DNA of 64,000 nucleotides from contig JAAMEZ010000058.1 in NCBI GenBank assembly GCA_013322215.1, positions 186,001 to 250,000 on the forward strand, written 5' to 3'. Origin of the DNA: Martinezella rhizogenes. Its GTDB lineage: Bacteria; Pseudomonadota; Alphaproteobacteria; Rhizobiales; Rhizobiaceae. The notes below the pieces were generated by a model. That model had not been told where the DNA came from and searched no databases. It saw only the letters and a program-made list of their open reading frames with translations. This document shows positions 1-8,301 of the stretch, piece after piece. The position numbers and the translations under genes were made by a program. The number at the start of each line of letters is the position of its first letter. Position 1 is the stretch's first letter.

Positions 1-578
1 CAGTGCGGCCGCGTAACCGGGCTTGGTGCATCCGGATGGATTTCCGCGGCCATCAGGCCCTTTTCACCGGGTCCGAAGCGGACGAGAACCACCTGCCCCG
101 GCCGCAGCTCAGCAAGACCAAAGCGACGCAGCGTTTCCATGTGCACGAAGATATCCTCCGTGCCCTCGCCGCGCGTCAGGAAGCCGAAGCCCTTGGTGCG
201 GTTGAACCACTTGACCAGCGCGCGCTCCAGACCGCTCGTCGCCGTCACCTGCACATGCGTGCGCACCGGCGGCATCTGCGAGGGATGCACGGCAGTCGAT
301 TGATCCATGGAGAGGATCTTGAAGGCCTGATAACCGCGCTCCCGGCGCTGGATCAGCGCTACGATGCGGGTCCCTTCGAGAATCGTCTGATAACCGTCAC
401 GGCGCAGACACGTCACATGCAGCAAGACATCCTGCATGCCGTTATCCGGCACGATGAAACCGAACCCCTTGGCAACGTCGAACCACTTGACGACGCCTGA
501 GATTTCGATGAGCTCGACGGTATCGCCGGACATCTCCTCGAAGTCTTCAACTCCCTTCGATGAAATTCTGTCACCCAT
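1..578 (-). CDS. Two-domain cold-shock protein (partial at window edge)
   Basis: This is a nucleic-acid-binding protein of the cold-shock family, probably an RNA chaperone in the cytoplasm. Translation from the ATG at 576-578 gives 192 codons before the sequence leaves the window, so only the extreme C-terminus can be missing. Two cold-shock domains are visible. The first has KGFGFI at residues 37-42 and VLLHV at 51-55. The second has a second KGFGF motif near residue 130, followed by IFVHM. These match the RNP1 and RNP2 RNA-binding motifs. Double-domain cold-shock proteins of about 190 residues are typical of alphaproteobacteria, whereas the enterobacterial type has one domain. The gene reads away from gloA, and the intergenic space of about 200 bp must hold both promoters. 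The stop codon is outside the window. Confidence 0.9.
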   Translation of the reverse strand, partial: MGDRISSKGVEDFEEMSGDTVELIEISGVVKWFDVAKGFGFIVPDNGMQDVLLHVTCLRRDGYQTILEGTRIVALIQRRERGYQAFKILSMDQSTAVHPSQMPPVRTHVQVTATSGLERALVKWFNRTKGFGFLTRGEGTEDIFVHMETLRRFGLAELRPGQVVLVRFGPGEKGLMAAEIHPDAPSPVTRPH

Positions 579-775
579 CCTAGCCAGCCCTCGATTACGC
601 GTCACACTGTTACGGTTAACTGATTCCCTGATATCAAGATTAACATCTTGGTAACGGAAAAGCGCAAGTCCTAGTTTTCGTTTATTCCCACCCTAAGATT
701 ATTGCTCCAAGACTTGCGCGAAGCTGGTGCTCCGATCGAAGATCCGCCCAGCTCAACATTAAGAGAGGAAATAGA

Positions 776-1216
776 ATGCGTTATCTCCATACGATGGTCC
801 GCGTCACCGATCTCGACGCCTCGTTGCATTTTTATAGCACCCTGTTCGGGCTTACCGAAACCCGCCGCTACGAAAACGAGAAAGGCCGCTATACGCTCGT
901 TTTTCTTGCAGCCAGCGATGATGCCGAATCATCCCGCAGCAACGGCGCCCCCAGCCTGGAACTGACCTACAACTGGGACCCGGAAGAATATAGCGGAGGG
1001 CGCAATTTCGGCCACCTCGCTTACGAGGTCGAAGACATCTATGCGACCTGCCAGAAGCTGATGGCCAACGGCATCACGATCAACCGCCCGCCGCGCGATG
1101 GTCACATGGCTTTCGTGCGTTCTCCGGACGGCATTTCCATCGAAATCCTGCAGAAGGGGGCCAATCTTCCCTCGGCTGAGCCCTGGGCTTCCATGGCCAA
1201 CACCGGCTCCTGGTAG
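776..1216 (+). CDS. gloA: Lactoylglutathione lyase (glyoxalase I)
   Basis: The enzyme converts the hemithioacetal of methylglyoxal and glutathione to S-lactoylglutathione in the cytoplasm, the first step of methylglyoxal detoxification. The 146-residue product has the usual bacterial GloA length and the two-module vicinal-oxygen-chelate fold. The expected metal ligands are present: His5, Glu62, His80 and Glu123. The characteristic RSPDG and EILQK segments lie at residues 115-127. A purine-rich site, AGAGAGGAA, sits just before the ATG. About 205 bp separate it from the divergent cold-shock gene, and a lipoprotein gene follows on the same strand. The Glu/His ligand set could belong to another VOC enzyme, but overall similarity to GloA is strong. 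Confidence 0.93.
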   Translation: MRYLHTMVRVTDLDASLHFYSTLFGLTETRRYENEKGRYTLVFLAASDDAESSRSNGAPSLELTYNWDPEEYSGGRNFGHLAYEVEDIYATCQKLMANGITINRPPRDGHMAFVRSPDGISIEILQKGANLPSAEPWASMANTGSW

Positions 1217-1421
1217 GAGCCAAGCTTTCGCGAGGCTTACGGCATGCGCGGAGCCATCCGTTTCGCGCTTGCCGCCCATGCCCATCCTCCGGCATGCTTG
1301 GACGACTCGAAGCATCATGCATCGGATATCGCGCGGTCACCGTTCCCAGTCGGCGCGTGCGGTATCGTCGTCCCTCGCAGGAGGCCGTTCCGATGCAAGC
1401 CTTTTTTGCAGGGAACGTCCT

Positions 1422-2219
1422 ATGTGCGATCAACAGATTTTATACGGCAGGAAGAAGCTCGCAAGCACAATTGCCGTTCTTGCCTCATTTGTGATGATTG
1501 CCGGCTGCGCGACCACGGCCAAAAAACCGACCGAAACATCCGACGTTGCGCCAGCGGCGCAGCTGACGACGGCCGAAGCGCTTGCAGCCGACATGAACAA
1601 CAAGGCCGACGCCCGGCGACGCAAGGGCGATATGGTCTATCGCGATCCCATGGTGCACAGCGTCAACGGCACGCGCCAGCAGGTCGTCGCCCAACAGAAC
1701 CAGGCGCTCTATCCGGCACCAGCAACAGCCCAGACTGCGGACGGGCAGACCGGCATCGGCGGCCTGGTCACGCAGCCGACTGGCGTCAATGCGAACAGAA
1801 GCAGCATCTTCTCTGCCCCGCCGCCGATTGCCGTCAACCCGGACGGCACGCTTGCAAAGAACCAGCCTGACGGCAGTCAGGCGATCACGCCGATGATGCG
1901 TAGCGTCTATAGCACGCCGCCAACGGCAATGCAGGCCGTGGCACCGCAAACCATAGACACCGCCAGCGTTCCGAATGGCCGCACTTCGGCGGACATGCTG
2001 CCACCGCCGGTCATCCGCCACTCGGCCTCGCCGGCTGCGGCTTCGCCACAGCCGATCGCGCAGGTGACATCATCGGGAGTTGCCGCGACACCGAACCCGA
2101 ATGTGCGCGAGCTGAACGGCAGGCAGGCGGCAGCGCTGGCGCAATTCATCGCCGCAAAGAACCAGCCCCAGAATGGCAAGCTGCTGGTGCAGCCCGTGCC
2201 TGGCGCCAATGGTCAGTAG
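1422..2219 (+). CDS. Alanine/proline-rich lipoprotein of unknown function
   Basis: The 265-residue product starts with a lipoprotein signal peptide: basic residues at 10-12, a hydrophobic stretch, then MIAGC with the lipidated cysteine at residue 29. The rest is rich in Ala, Pro, Gln and Thr and looks extended or disordered, with no catalytic motif that I recognise. I chose the ATG at 1422 because CAGGGAACG lies just upstream and the signal peptide begins there. The frame is open further upstream, but that part shows no coding character. It probably sits in the cell envelope. It follows gloA by about 205 bp and precedes the tRNA-Glu cluster. Similar low-complexity lipoproteins are common in rhizobia and uncharacterised, so I assign no function. 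Confidence 0.75.
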   Translation: MCDQQILYGRKKLASTIAVLASFVMIAGCATTAKKPTETSDVAPAAQLTTAEALAADMNNKADARRRKGDMVYRDPMVHSVNGTRQQVVAQQNQALYPAPATAQTADGQTGIGGLVTQPTGVNANRSSIFSAPPPIAVNPDGTLAKNQPDGSQAITPMMRSVYSTPPTAMQAVAPQTIDTASVPNGRTSADMLPPPVIRHSASPAAASPQPIAQVTSSGVAATPNPNVRELNGRQAAALAQFIAAKNQPQNGKLLVQPVPGANGQ

Positions 2220-2342
2220 AAAAGCCCGCGTTTCCAGGGATTCTTCAATGTCGCCGGCAAGAGCCTGTTAAGTCTCACTTATTCGCGGTCGACGGCAGTT
2301 TCACCCATCTGTCATTTTTTCCACAAAAAAGCAAAATTGCCG

Positions 2343-2371
2343 CTTGCAGGAATGAAATCACCCCGCTATAA
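2343..2371 (+). promoter_or_regulatory. Promoter of first tRNA-Glu
   Basis: CTTGCA at 2343-2348 and CTATAA at 2366-2371 are separated by exactly 17 bp. This is the rhizobial housekeeping-sigma promoter form CTTG(A/C)-N17-CTAT. It lies 22 bp before the mature tRNA. Confidence 0.75.
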
Positions 2372-2393
2372 GCGCGCCACACAACAGCTGCAC

Positions 2394-2468
2394 GCGCCCT
2401 TCGTCTATCGGTTAGGACGACAGATTTTCATTCTGTAAAGAGGGGTTCGACTCCCCTAGGGCGTGCCA
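2394..2468 (+). tRNA. tRNA-Glu (anticodon TTC), copy 1
   Basis: This is a 75-nt tRNA with encoded CCA. The acceptor stem pairs GCGCCCT with AGGGCGT, the discriminator is G, the anticodon stem is ACAGA/TCTGT and the loop TTTTCAT carries anticodon TTC. The T arm is GGGGT-TCGACTC-CCCT. The gene is the first of three nearly identical copies in 436 bp. Confidence 0.96.
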
Positions 2469-2509
2469 CTGTTGTTCTTCTTTCCATGGACAATTCATTT
2501 AAGCTACCG

Positions 2510-2538
2510 CTTGCGGACGCAATAGGCTATTCCTATCT
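2510..2538 (+). promoter_or_regulatory. Promoter of second tRNA-Glu
   Basis: CTTGCG at 2510-2515 and CTATCT at 2533-2538 are 17 bp apart. This is the same arrangement as in front of the first and third copies, with a weaker -10 element. Confidence 0.65.
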
Positions 2539-2552
2539 ACGCGGCAGAGCAT

Positions 2553-2627
2553 GCGCCCTTCGTCTATCGGTTAGGACGACAGATTCTCATTCTGTAAAGA
2601 GGGGTTCGACTCCCCTAGGGCGTGCCA
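2553..2627 (+). tRNA. tRNA-Glu (anticodon CTC), copy 2
   Basis: This 75-nt gene is identical to copies 1 and 3 except for the wobble base of the anticodon at 2586, which is C instead of T. The anticodon is therefore CTC, reading GAG. All stems and the encoded CCA are unchanged. Confidence 0.95.
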
Positions 2628-2711
2628 ACTCCGTGGCTCGACGTTTTCCACAACGCCTCGAAAAATCTTCGCCTAATCATCGATTTTTCTGGGATTTTTC
2701 TCGTTTTTCCG

Positions 2712-2740
2712 CTTGCGGGAACAAAAGGTGCTGACTATAA
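2712..2740 (+). promoter_or_regulatory. Promoter of third tRNA-Glu
   Basis: CTTGCG at 2712-2717 and CTATAA at 2735-2740 are 17 bp apart. A GGCGCCACA segment after the -10 resembles the GCGCCACA that follows the -10 of copy 1, so the promoter seems to have been duplicated with the tRNA. Confidence 0.72.
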
Positions 2741-2754
2741 GGGCGCCACAGCAC

Positions 2755-2829
2755 GCGCCCTTCGTCTATCGGTTAGGACGACAGATTTTCATTCTGTAAA
2801 GAGGGGTTCGACTCCCCTAGGGCGTGCCA
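2755..2829 (+). tRNA. tRNA-Glu (anticodon TTC), copy 3
   Basis: This gene has the same 75-nt sequence as copy 1, with anticodon TTC and encoded CCA. It is the last of the tandem set. recJ ends 77 bp downstream on the other strand. Confidence 0.96.
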
Positions 2830-2906
2830 CTGTACTTTCCCCTTAAATTAATGATTTTGCTTCGCAAAGCGACATTTTGCCGATGCGATATCGGGCGTGA
2901 TTTGCC

Positions 2907-4712
2907 TTACGGAGCCTTTGCCGCGTCGGTCACGCGAAGCTGCACGCGCCGACTTCCCTGCCAGTGATCGGCACCGAGCGTGCCGGCCACATGGATTTGC
3001 GCGCCACGTGACGACATCAGCAGCTCGCCCAGCGGCGTTTCCGCTGCGCGGAAGGCAATGCCGTCCACACGGCCGCCGTCCATCGCCTCCAGCGTTATCT
3101 TGATGTGCGACTGGCCGACGAGGCGGGAATCGCGCAGCCTGTGGCTCGGAAGCGCAAAGACCGGCTGCGGATGCCCCGAACCATAGGGGCCGGCCGTCTC
3201 GAGCCTGTCGATCAGCTCCACGGTCGCGCCGCTTGCGCCGAGCGCGCCATCGATCTTCAGCGTTTCATTGGCAACCAGCCCGGCGACCTGCTTTTCCGCC
3301 TTCTCGGTGAAGAAGGCGCGCAGCTTGCCGAGATTGCTTCGCTCCACCGTCAGGCCTGCCGCCATGGCGTGTCCGCCGCCCTTGACCAGCAGACCGGCAT
3401 CCACAGCCGCACGCACCATGCGCCCCATATCGAAGCCATTGATGGAGCGGCCGGAGCCGGTGCCCTTTCCCGTCGGATCGAAGGCGATGGCGAAGGCCGG
3501 TCTGCGGAACTTGTCCTTGAGGCGCGACGCGATCAGCCCGACGATACCCGGATGCCAGCTCTCGCGCGCCGTGACGATGACCGACGCGCCATCGCCGTTG
3601 CCATATTCTGCCAGCGCTTCGGCCTCGGCCTCCTGCAGCATGGCGGCTTCCATGGCCTGCCTCTCGCGATTGAGCTCGTCGAGCTTCGCAGCGATCGTTT
3701 CCGCCTCGCCGGTATCGTCCAGCGTCAGCAGGCGGGCGCCGAGCGCTGCGTCGCCGATGCGGCCACCGGCATTGATGCGCGGACCGATGAGGAAACCGAA
3801 ATGATAGGGCGAGACAGGGCCGTTCAGACCAGCCTTGCGAAACAGCGCTGCGAGCCCGAGATTGCCCTGATGGCGGGCGGCAATCAGCCCCTTGACGACA
3901 TAGGCGCGGTTCAAGCCCTTCAGCGGCACGACATCGCAGACGGTCGCCAGCGCGACGATATCGAGCCAGGCGAGCAGGTCGATGGACCGCACACGGGAAT
4001 CACCCGCCTCGCGCAACAGCCGCAAGGCGGCGACCAGAACCATGAAGACGACGCCGGCAGCGCAAAGATGCCCCTGCCCCGACAGATCATCCTCACGGTT
4101 CGGATTGACCAGCGCATGGCATGGCGGCAGCTCGTGCGCCACCTGATGGTGATCGATCACGACGACATCGATGCCCCGCGCCTTTGCCACCTCGAGCGAT
4201 TCGAAGCTGGTGGAGCCACAATCGACCGTGACGATCAGTGTGGCGCCATTGTCGATGAGCTGGCCGATGGCGGTCGGGTTGGGGCCGTAGCCTTCAAAGA
4301 TGCGATCGGGAATATAGATGCTGGCCGGAACGCCGAAATGCGTCAGAAAGCGATAGAGCAGCGCCGAGGAGGCCGCGCCGTCGACATCGTAATCGCCGAA
4401 GATCGCGACCGTCTCGCCCTTCTTGATCGCGTGCAGCAGCCGCCGTGCGGCCTTTTCGCAATCGGTCAGCAGATGCGGGTCCGGCATCAGGCCACGGATG
4501 GTCGGATCGAGGAAGGCCATGGCTTCGTCTTGTCCGACGCCGCGACCGGCAAGTACGCGGGCGATCAGTTCCGGCAGGCCATGCGTCTGCGCAATCGCGA
4601 GCGCCCTGTTCTGACCAGCCTGATCTAGCCGGGATACCCAGCGATTGCCCGATACGGAGTGCTCGACACCCAGAAATGCCCGCTGAACTGGATCGACCGG
4701 TTGCTCCACCAT
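2907..4712 (-). CDS. recJ: Single-stranded-DNA-specific exonuclease RecJ
   Basis: This is a 5'-to-3' single-strand DNA exonuclease of recombination and mismatch repair, cytoplasmic and Mn/Mg dependent. The 601-residue product is of normal length. The DHH phosphoesterase motifs are clear: DYDVDG at residues 107-112, VDCGS at 163-167 and IDHHQ at 186-190. The C-terminal half carries the DHHA1 signature around GGGHAMAAGLT, followed by an OB-fold-like end. The start ATG at 4712 is followed by a plausible N-terminus. A RIME-like repeat and hom lie upstream on the same strand, about 155 bp away. The gene is convergent with the tRNA-Glu genes. The identification is firm. Confidence 0.95.
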   Translation of the reverse strand: MVEQPVDPVQRAFLGVEHSVSGNRWVSRLDQAGQNRALAIAQTHGLPELIARVLAGRGVGQDEAMAFLDPTIRGLMPDPHLLTDCEKAARRLLHAIKKGETVAIFGDYDVDGAASSALLYRFLTHFGVPASIYIPDRIFEGYGPNPTAIGQLIDNGATLIVTVDCGSTSFESLEVAKARGIDVVVIDHHQVAHELPPCHALVNPNREDDLSGQGHLCAAGVVFMVLVAALRLLREAGDSRVRSIDLLAWLDIVALATVCDVVPLKGLNRAYVVKGLIAARHQGNLGLAALFRKAGLNGPVSPYHFGFLIGPRINAGGRIGDAALGARLLTLDDTGEAETIAAKLDELNRERQAMEAAMLQEAEAEALAEYGNGDGASVIVTARESWHPGIVGLIASRLKDKFRRPAFAIAFDPTGKGTGSGRSINGFDMGRMVRAAVDAGLLVKGGGHAMAAGLTVERSNLGKLRAFFTEKAEKQVAGLVANETLKIDGALGASGATVELIDRLETAGPYGSGHPQPVFALPSHRLRDSRLVGQSHIKITLEAMDGGRVDGIAFRAAETPLGELLMSSRGAQIHVAGTLGADHWQGSRRVQLRVTDAAKAP

Positions 4713-4766
4713 CTCTCCTGGAATTTGAGGGCGGCGTCCTTGCGAGATACGCCGCCGCTATCAGCT

Positions 4767-4870
4767 TAGAGCGGTTCAGCTTTTCACGAAATCTCTGAAC
4801 CGCCCTATCTCTTTATTTTCTCGCAATTCCGGACGGAAAACCGCTGTGCACTTTTCCTGGAATTGCTCTA
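4767..4870. repeat. RIME-like rhizobial intergenic palindromic element
   Basis: This element of about 104 bp has two imperfect palindromic halves. One half is GCGGTTCAG paired with CTGAACCGC, at 4771-4803. The other runs from GCAATTCCGGACGGAAAA to TTTTCCTGGAATTGC. From memory this matches the abundant Rhizobium-specific intergenic mosaic element (RIME1, about 108 bp). Its outer end supplies the TAG stop codon of hom at 4868-4870, so it abuts the coding sequence directly. It can form large hairpins in RNA and may end hom transcription or stabilise the mRNA. Confidence 0.75.
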
Positions 4871-6187
4871 CTCTTTCGGCCGCTCGATACGGATGACCTG
4901 CGGTTCGCCAACGAGATAGCCCTCGTTCTTGATTGCCGCAACCGCCTTGCGCACCGAATCCTCTGTTGTCGCATGGGTGACGAGGATGATTGTCTGGTGA
5001 TCGGACGGTGCCAGGTGCTGCTTCGAGCGCTGGACGATCGATTCGAGCGAAATCTGGTTTTCCGCCATGCGGGTCGCCACACTCGCAAAGACGCCGGTGC
5101 GATCGAGAACGGTCAGGCGGATGAAATAGCCGCCTTCATGGCTCTGCATCTGCGCCTTGCGATAGGGCTCCAGCGCCTTGGCGGGATGTCCGAGCACCGG
5201 CACGCGCTGTTCGCCCGGACGGCTCTTGGCGATATCGGCGATGTCGCCGAGCACGGACGATGCCGTCGCGTTGCCGCCGGCGCCGGGGCCGACCATCAGC
5301 AATTCGCCGAGGATATCGGATTCGATCGCCACGGCATTGGTGACGCCATCGACCTGAGCGATGACCGAATCGAGCGGCACCATGGTCGGATGCACGCGCT
5401 GTTCGATGCCGCTTTCGGTGCGCTGGGCGACACCGAGCAGCTTGATGCGGTAGCCGAGATCGGCGGCAGCACGGATATCCTCGATGGAGACGTTGGTTAT
5501 GCCCTCGAGGTAGATGTCATCGGCCGCAATTCGGTTGCCGAAGGCGAGCGTCGTCAGAATGGCGAGCTTATGGGCCGTGTCGTTGCCCTCGATATCGAAA
5601 GCCGGATCGGCTTCGGCATAGCCGAGACGCTGGGCTTCCTTGAGGCAATCGGCAAAGGACAGGCCTTCCTTCTCCATCCGGGTCAGGATGTAGTTGCAGG
5701 TGCCGTTCATGATGCCATAGACGCGGGAAATGGTGTTGCCGGTCAGGGATTCGCGCAGCGCCTTGATGACCGGAATGCCACCGGCGACAGCCGCTTCGAA
5801 GTTGAGCAGGACGCCCTTTTCTTCTGCGATCTGCGCGAGCTCGACGCCGTGATAGGCAAGCAGCGCCTTGTTGGCGGTGACGACATGAAGGCCCCGCGCC
5901 AGAGCGGCCCTAACGGCGGCATTGGCAGCACCCTCGGAACCGCCGATCAGCTCGACGAAAACGTCGATATCCGCCTTCTGGGCCAGATCGACCGGACCGC
6001 CGAACCATTCGATGCCTGTCAGATCGATGCCGCGATCCCGCGTGCGATCGCGGGCTGTTACAGCGACGATCTTGACGGGACGACCGCAGGTAACGGCAAG
6101 CTCGTTGGCGCGACTCTGGATGATGCGGACGAGCGAGGCACCAACGGTGCCCAAGCCCGCAATGCCGATTTTGAGGGCATCTGCCAT
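4868..6187 (-). CDS. hom: Homoserine dehydrogenase
   Basis: The enzyme reduces aspartate semialdehyde to homoserine with NAD(P)H, feeding threonine, methionine and isoleucine synthesis. The 439-residue length is standard for the monofunctional enzyme with a C-terminal ACT domain. The nucleotide-binding motif GIAGLGTVGASL lies at residues 8-19. The catalytic domain shows the NGTCNYILTRM segment. The ACT domain (from about residue 350) begins with YFIRLTVLDRTGVFA and suggests feedback control by threonine. An aminotransferase gene lies 58 bp upstream on the same strand and is probably co-transcribed. The stop codon falls inside the adjacent RIME-like repeat. Confidence 0.96.
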   Translation of the reverse strand: MADALKIGIAGLGTVGASLVRIIQSRANELAVTCGRPVKIVAVTARDRTRDRGIDLTGIEWFGGPVDLAQKADIDVFVELIGGSEGAANAAVRAALARGLHVVTANKALLAYHGVELAQIAEEKGVLLNFEAAVAGGIPVIKALRESLTGNTISRVYGIMNGTCNYILTRMEKEGLSFADCLKEAQRLGYAEADPAFDIEGNDTAHKLAILTTLAFGNRIAADDIYLEGITNVSIEDIRAAADLGYRIKLLGVAQRTESGIEQRVHPTMVPLDSVIAQVDGVTNAVAIESDILGELLMVGPGAGGNATASSVLGDIADIAKSRPGEQRVPVLGHPAKALEPYRKAQMQSHEGGYFIRLTVLDRTGVFASVATRMAENQISLESIVQRSKQHLAPSDHQTIILVTHATTEDSVRKAVAAIKNEGYLVGEPQVIRIERPKE

Positions 6188-6245
6188 GGAAAATTCCTGA
6201 TCAGTATCTTGGGACGGCAGCCGCGGAAACGGCTGCCGCGCGACA

Positions 6246-7466
6246 TTACGAACGATGAGCGTTCAGTGAAATGACATTGTGCATCGTTTCGTCCGCAGTC
6301 GACAGGAAGCGCTTGAGATTGCGCGCGGCCTGACGGATGCGATGCTCATTTTCGACGAGCGCGATACGGACATAATCATCGCCCATTTCGCCAAAGCCGA
6401 TGCCCGGCGCAACCGCGATATCGGCCTTTTCGACGAGGAGCTTGGAAAACTCCAGCGAGCCGAGATGACGGAATTTTTCCGGGATCTTTGCCCAGGCAAA
6501 CATGGTCGCGGCCGGCGGCGGGACATCAAAGCCGGCCTTGCCGAAGCTGTCGACCAGAACGTCGCGGCGGCGCTTGTAGATGTTGCGCACTTCCGCGATG
6601 TCGGAGCCGTCGCCGTTGAGCGCGTGGGTCGCCGCCACCTGGATCGGCGTGAAGGCGCCGTAATCAAGGTAGGACTTTACGCGCGTCAGCGCCGCGATCA
6701 GCCGCTCGTTGCCGACGGCGAAGCCCATGCGCCAGCCGGGCATGGAAAAGGTCTTCGACATCGAGGTGAACTCGACAGTCACATCCATGGCGCCCGGAAC
6801 TTCCAGCACCGACGGCGGCGGCGCGTCGTCGAAGTAGATTTCCGAATAGGCCAGATCCGAAAGCACGATGATGTCGTGCTTCTTGGCGAAGGCAATAACT
6901 TCCTTGTAGAAATCGAGCGTCGCCACATAAGCCGTCGGGTTCGACGGGTAGTTCAGGATCAGCGCCAGCGGCTTCGGGATCGAGTGGCGCACGGCCCGTT
7001 CCAGCGGCGGGAAGAAGCTGTCGTCCGGCTCGACCGGTATCGAGCGGATCACACCGCCGGCCATCAGGAAGCCGAAAGCGTGGATCGGATAGGTCGGATT
7101 CGGGCAGAGGATGACATCGCCCGGCGCGGTGATTGCCTGCGCCATGTTGGCGAAGCCTTCCTTGGAGCCGAGGGTGGCGACCACCTGCGTATCCGGATTG
7201 AGCTTCACGCCGAAGCGGCGGGCATAATAAGCAGCCTGCGCGCGGCGAAGGCCGGGAATGCCCTTGGAGGAGGAATAGCGATGCGTGCGCGGGTCCTGAA
7301 CCACTTCGCACAGCTTGTCGACAATCGCCTTGGGGGTCGGAAGATCTGGATTGCCCATGCCGAGGTCGATAATGTCCGCCCCGCCCGCTCGCGCGCTCGC
7401 TTTCAAACGATTGACCTGTTCGAAAACGTAGGGCGGCAAACGCCGGACTTTATGAAACTCTTCCAT
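6246..7466 (-). CDS. PLP-dependent aminotransferase of the AlaC/LL-DAP aminotransferase type
   Basis: This is a class I/II aminotransferase, most like AlaC (glutamate-pyruvate aminotransferase), which automated pipelines often label LL-diaminopimelate aminotransferase. I use the ATG at 7466, giving 406 residues, because GGGAAAGAA precedes it. An ATG four codons earlier (7478) is possible. Counted from that upstream ATG, NPSNPT-type substrate residues lie at 177-182, SDLAYSEI at 207-214 and the PLP lysine in SMSKTFSMPGWRMG at 242. The gene precedes hom, and the pair suggests a role in amino-acid metabolism, probably alanine or aspartate-family. The exact amino donor cannot be read from sequence. 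The mRNA has 58 bp before hom. Confidence 0.88.
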   Translation of the reverse strand: MEEFHKVRRLPPYVFEQVNRLKASARAGGADIIDLGMGNPDLPTPKAIVDKLCEVVQDPRTHRYSSSKGIPGLRRAQAAYYARRFGVKLNPDTQVVATLGSKEGFANMAQAITAPGDVILCPNPTYPIHAFGFLMAGGVIRSIPVEPDDSFFPPLERAVRHSIPKPLALILNYPSNPTAYVATLDFYKEVIAFAKKHDIIVLSDLAYSEIYFDDAPPPSVLEVPGAMDVTVEFTSMSKTFSMPGWRMGFAVGNERLIAALTRVKSYLDYGAFTPIQVAATHALNGDGSDIAEVRNIYKRRRDVLVDSFGKAGFDVPPPAATMFAWAKIPEKFRHLGSLEFSKLLVEKADIAVAPGIGFGEMGDDYVRIALVENEHRIRQAARNLKRFLSTADETMHNVISLNAHRS

Positions 7467-7688
7467 TTCTTTCCCCATGGGACAGCGGCCCTCAAAACCG
7501 CGCTGAAGTTCGTTGAACTACCGGCCAGCCGCGATACGAACTTGGAAATCGCGGCGCCGCAACCATGCTTTCTCGAAAGATAAGGTGAATCTTGGGCGCT
7601 TATGCACGCAAAGTGCAATTCGCCGGTCAGATACATCCAAATTCGGCCTATCCGAACGCTTTGCGTCCAAATTGCCTGAAACGCAAGG

Positions 7689-8141
7689 CTAATTCTGCGT
7701 TTGCGCCGGTTGGGCGCTGCCCTCTTTCTGAATTTCCTGCAGCGTATCCTGGCCATGTTCGGCGGCAAGCTTGCGCATCTCGGCGACGCGCTTCTGGTAC
7801 TCGGCCTCCGAGATCGTGCCCGCCTTGCGCTGAGATCCCAGCGCCGTCAGCTGCTTGACGAGGTCGCCGGCCTGCTGATCGTTGATCTGCACATTTGCGG
7901 CCGTCGGTGGCGCGTTGAAGGACGGGTAGCCGTCCTTGTAATATTGCTGCGTGCTGGTTTCTTCGACCGCACTGCCCTTGGCGGGCTTAACGATCACCGC
8001 CTGGGGCGGCTGCTTGCGCTTGGCATAAGCAGCCTTTTCCTCGGGCGTCGAGCAGCCCGCGAGCGTCAATGCGAGAATTCCGCACATTGCACCGCAGAGT
8101 ACGGAATACCGGTTCAGTCTTGCCACCATGCCGCCGCCCAT
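7689..8141 (-). CDS. Small lipoprotein with a SHOCT-like helical C-terminus
   Basis: The 150-residue product begins with a lipoprotein signal sequence ending in LTLAGC, with the modified cysteine at residue 30. The C-terminal half has the pattern LTALGSQRKAGTISEAEYQKR, which resembles SHOCT-type short helical motifs found at the ends of many envelope proteins. AGGAAG lies before the ATG at 8141. The protein probably sits in the membrane facing the periplasm. It is divergent from phaC, with about 160 bp between them for both promoters, and it converges on nothing downstream except the aminotransferase promoter region. No partner or function can be named. Confidence 0.75.
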   Translation of the reverse strand: MGGGMVARLNRYSVLCGAMCGILALTLAGCSTPEEKAAYAKRKQPPQAVIVKPAKGSAVEETSTQQYYKDGYPSFNAPPTAANVQINDQQAGDLVKQLTALGSQRKAGTISEAEYQKRVAEMRKLAAEHGQDTLQEIQKEGSAQPAQTQN

Positions 8142-8301
8142 AATTGTCTTCCTGCGCTATTCCTTGCTGTGGGTTGCGACTGTTAAATTTGTCGCAGCAG
8201 CAAAGCAAGAGCAGGGTTGCGTTTCATTCGACTTGTATTCCTTTTCCCGCAAGATGTACAAATGGAAAACAAGACACGAGCTGCCGCCGGGAGGATGATG
8301 C

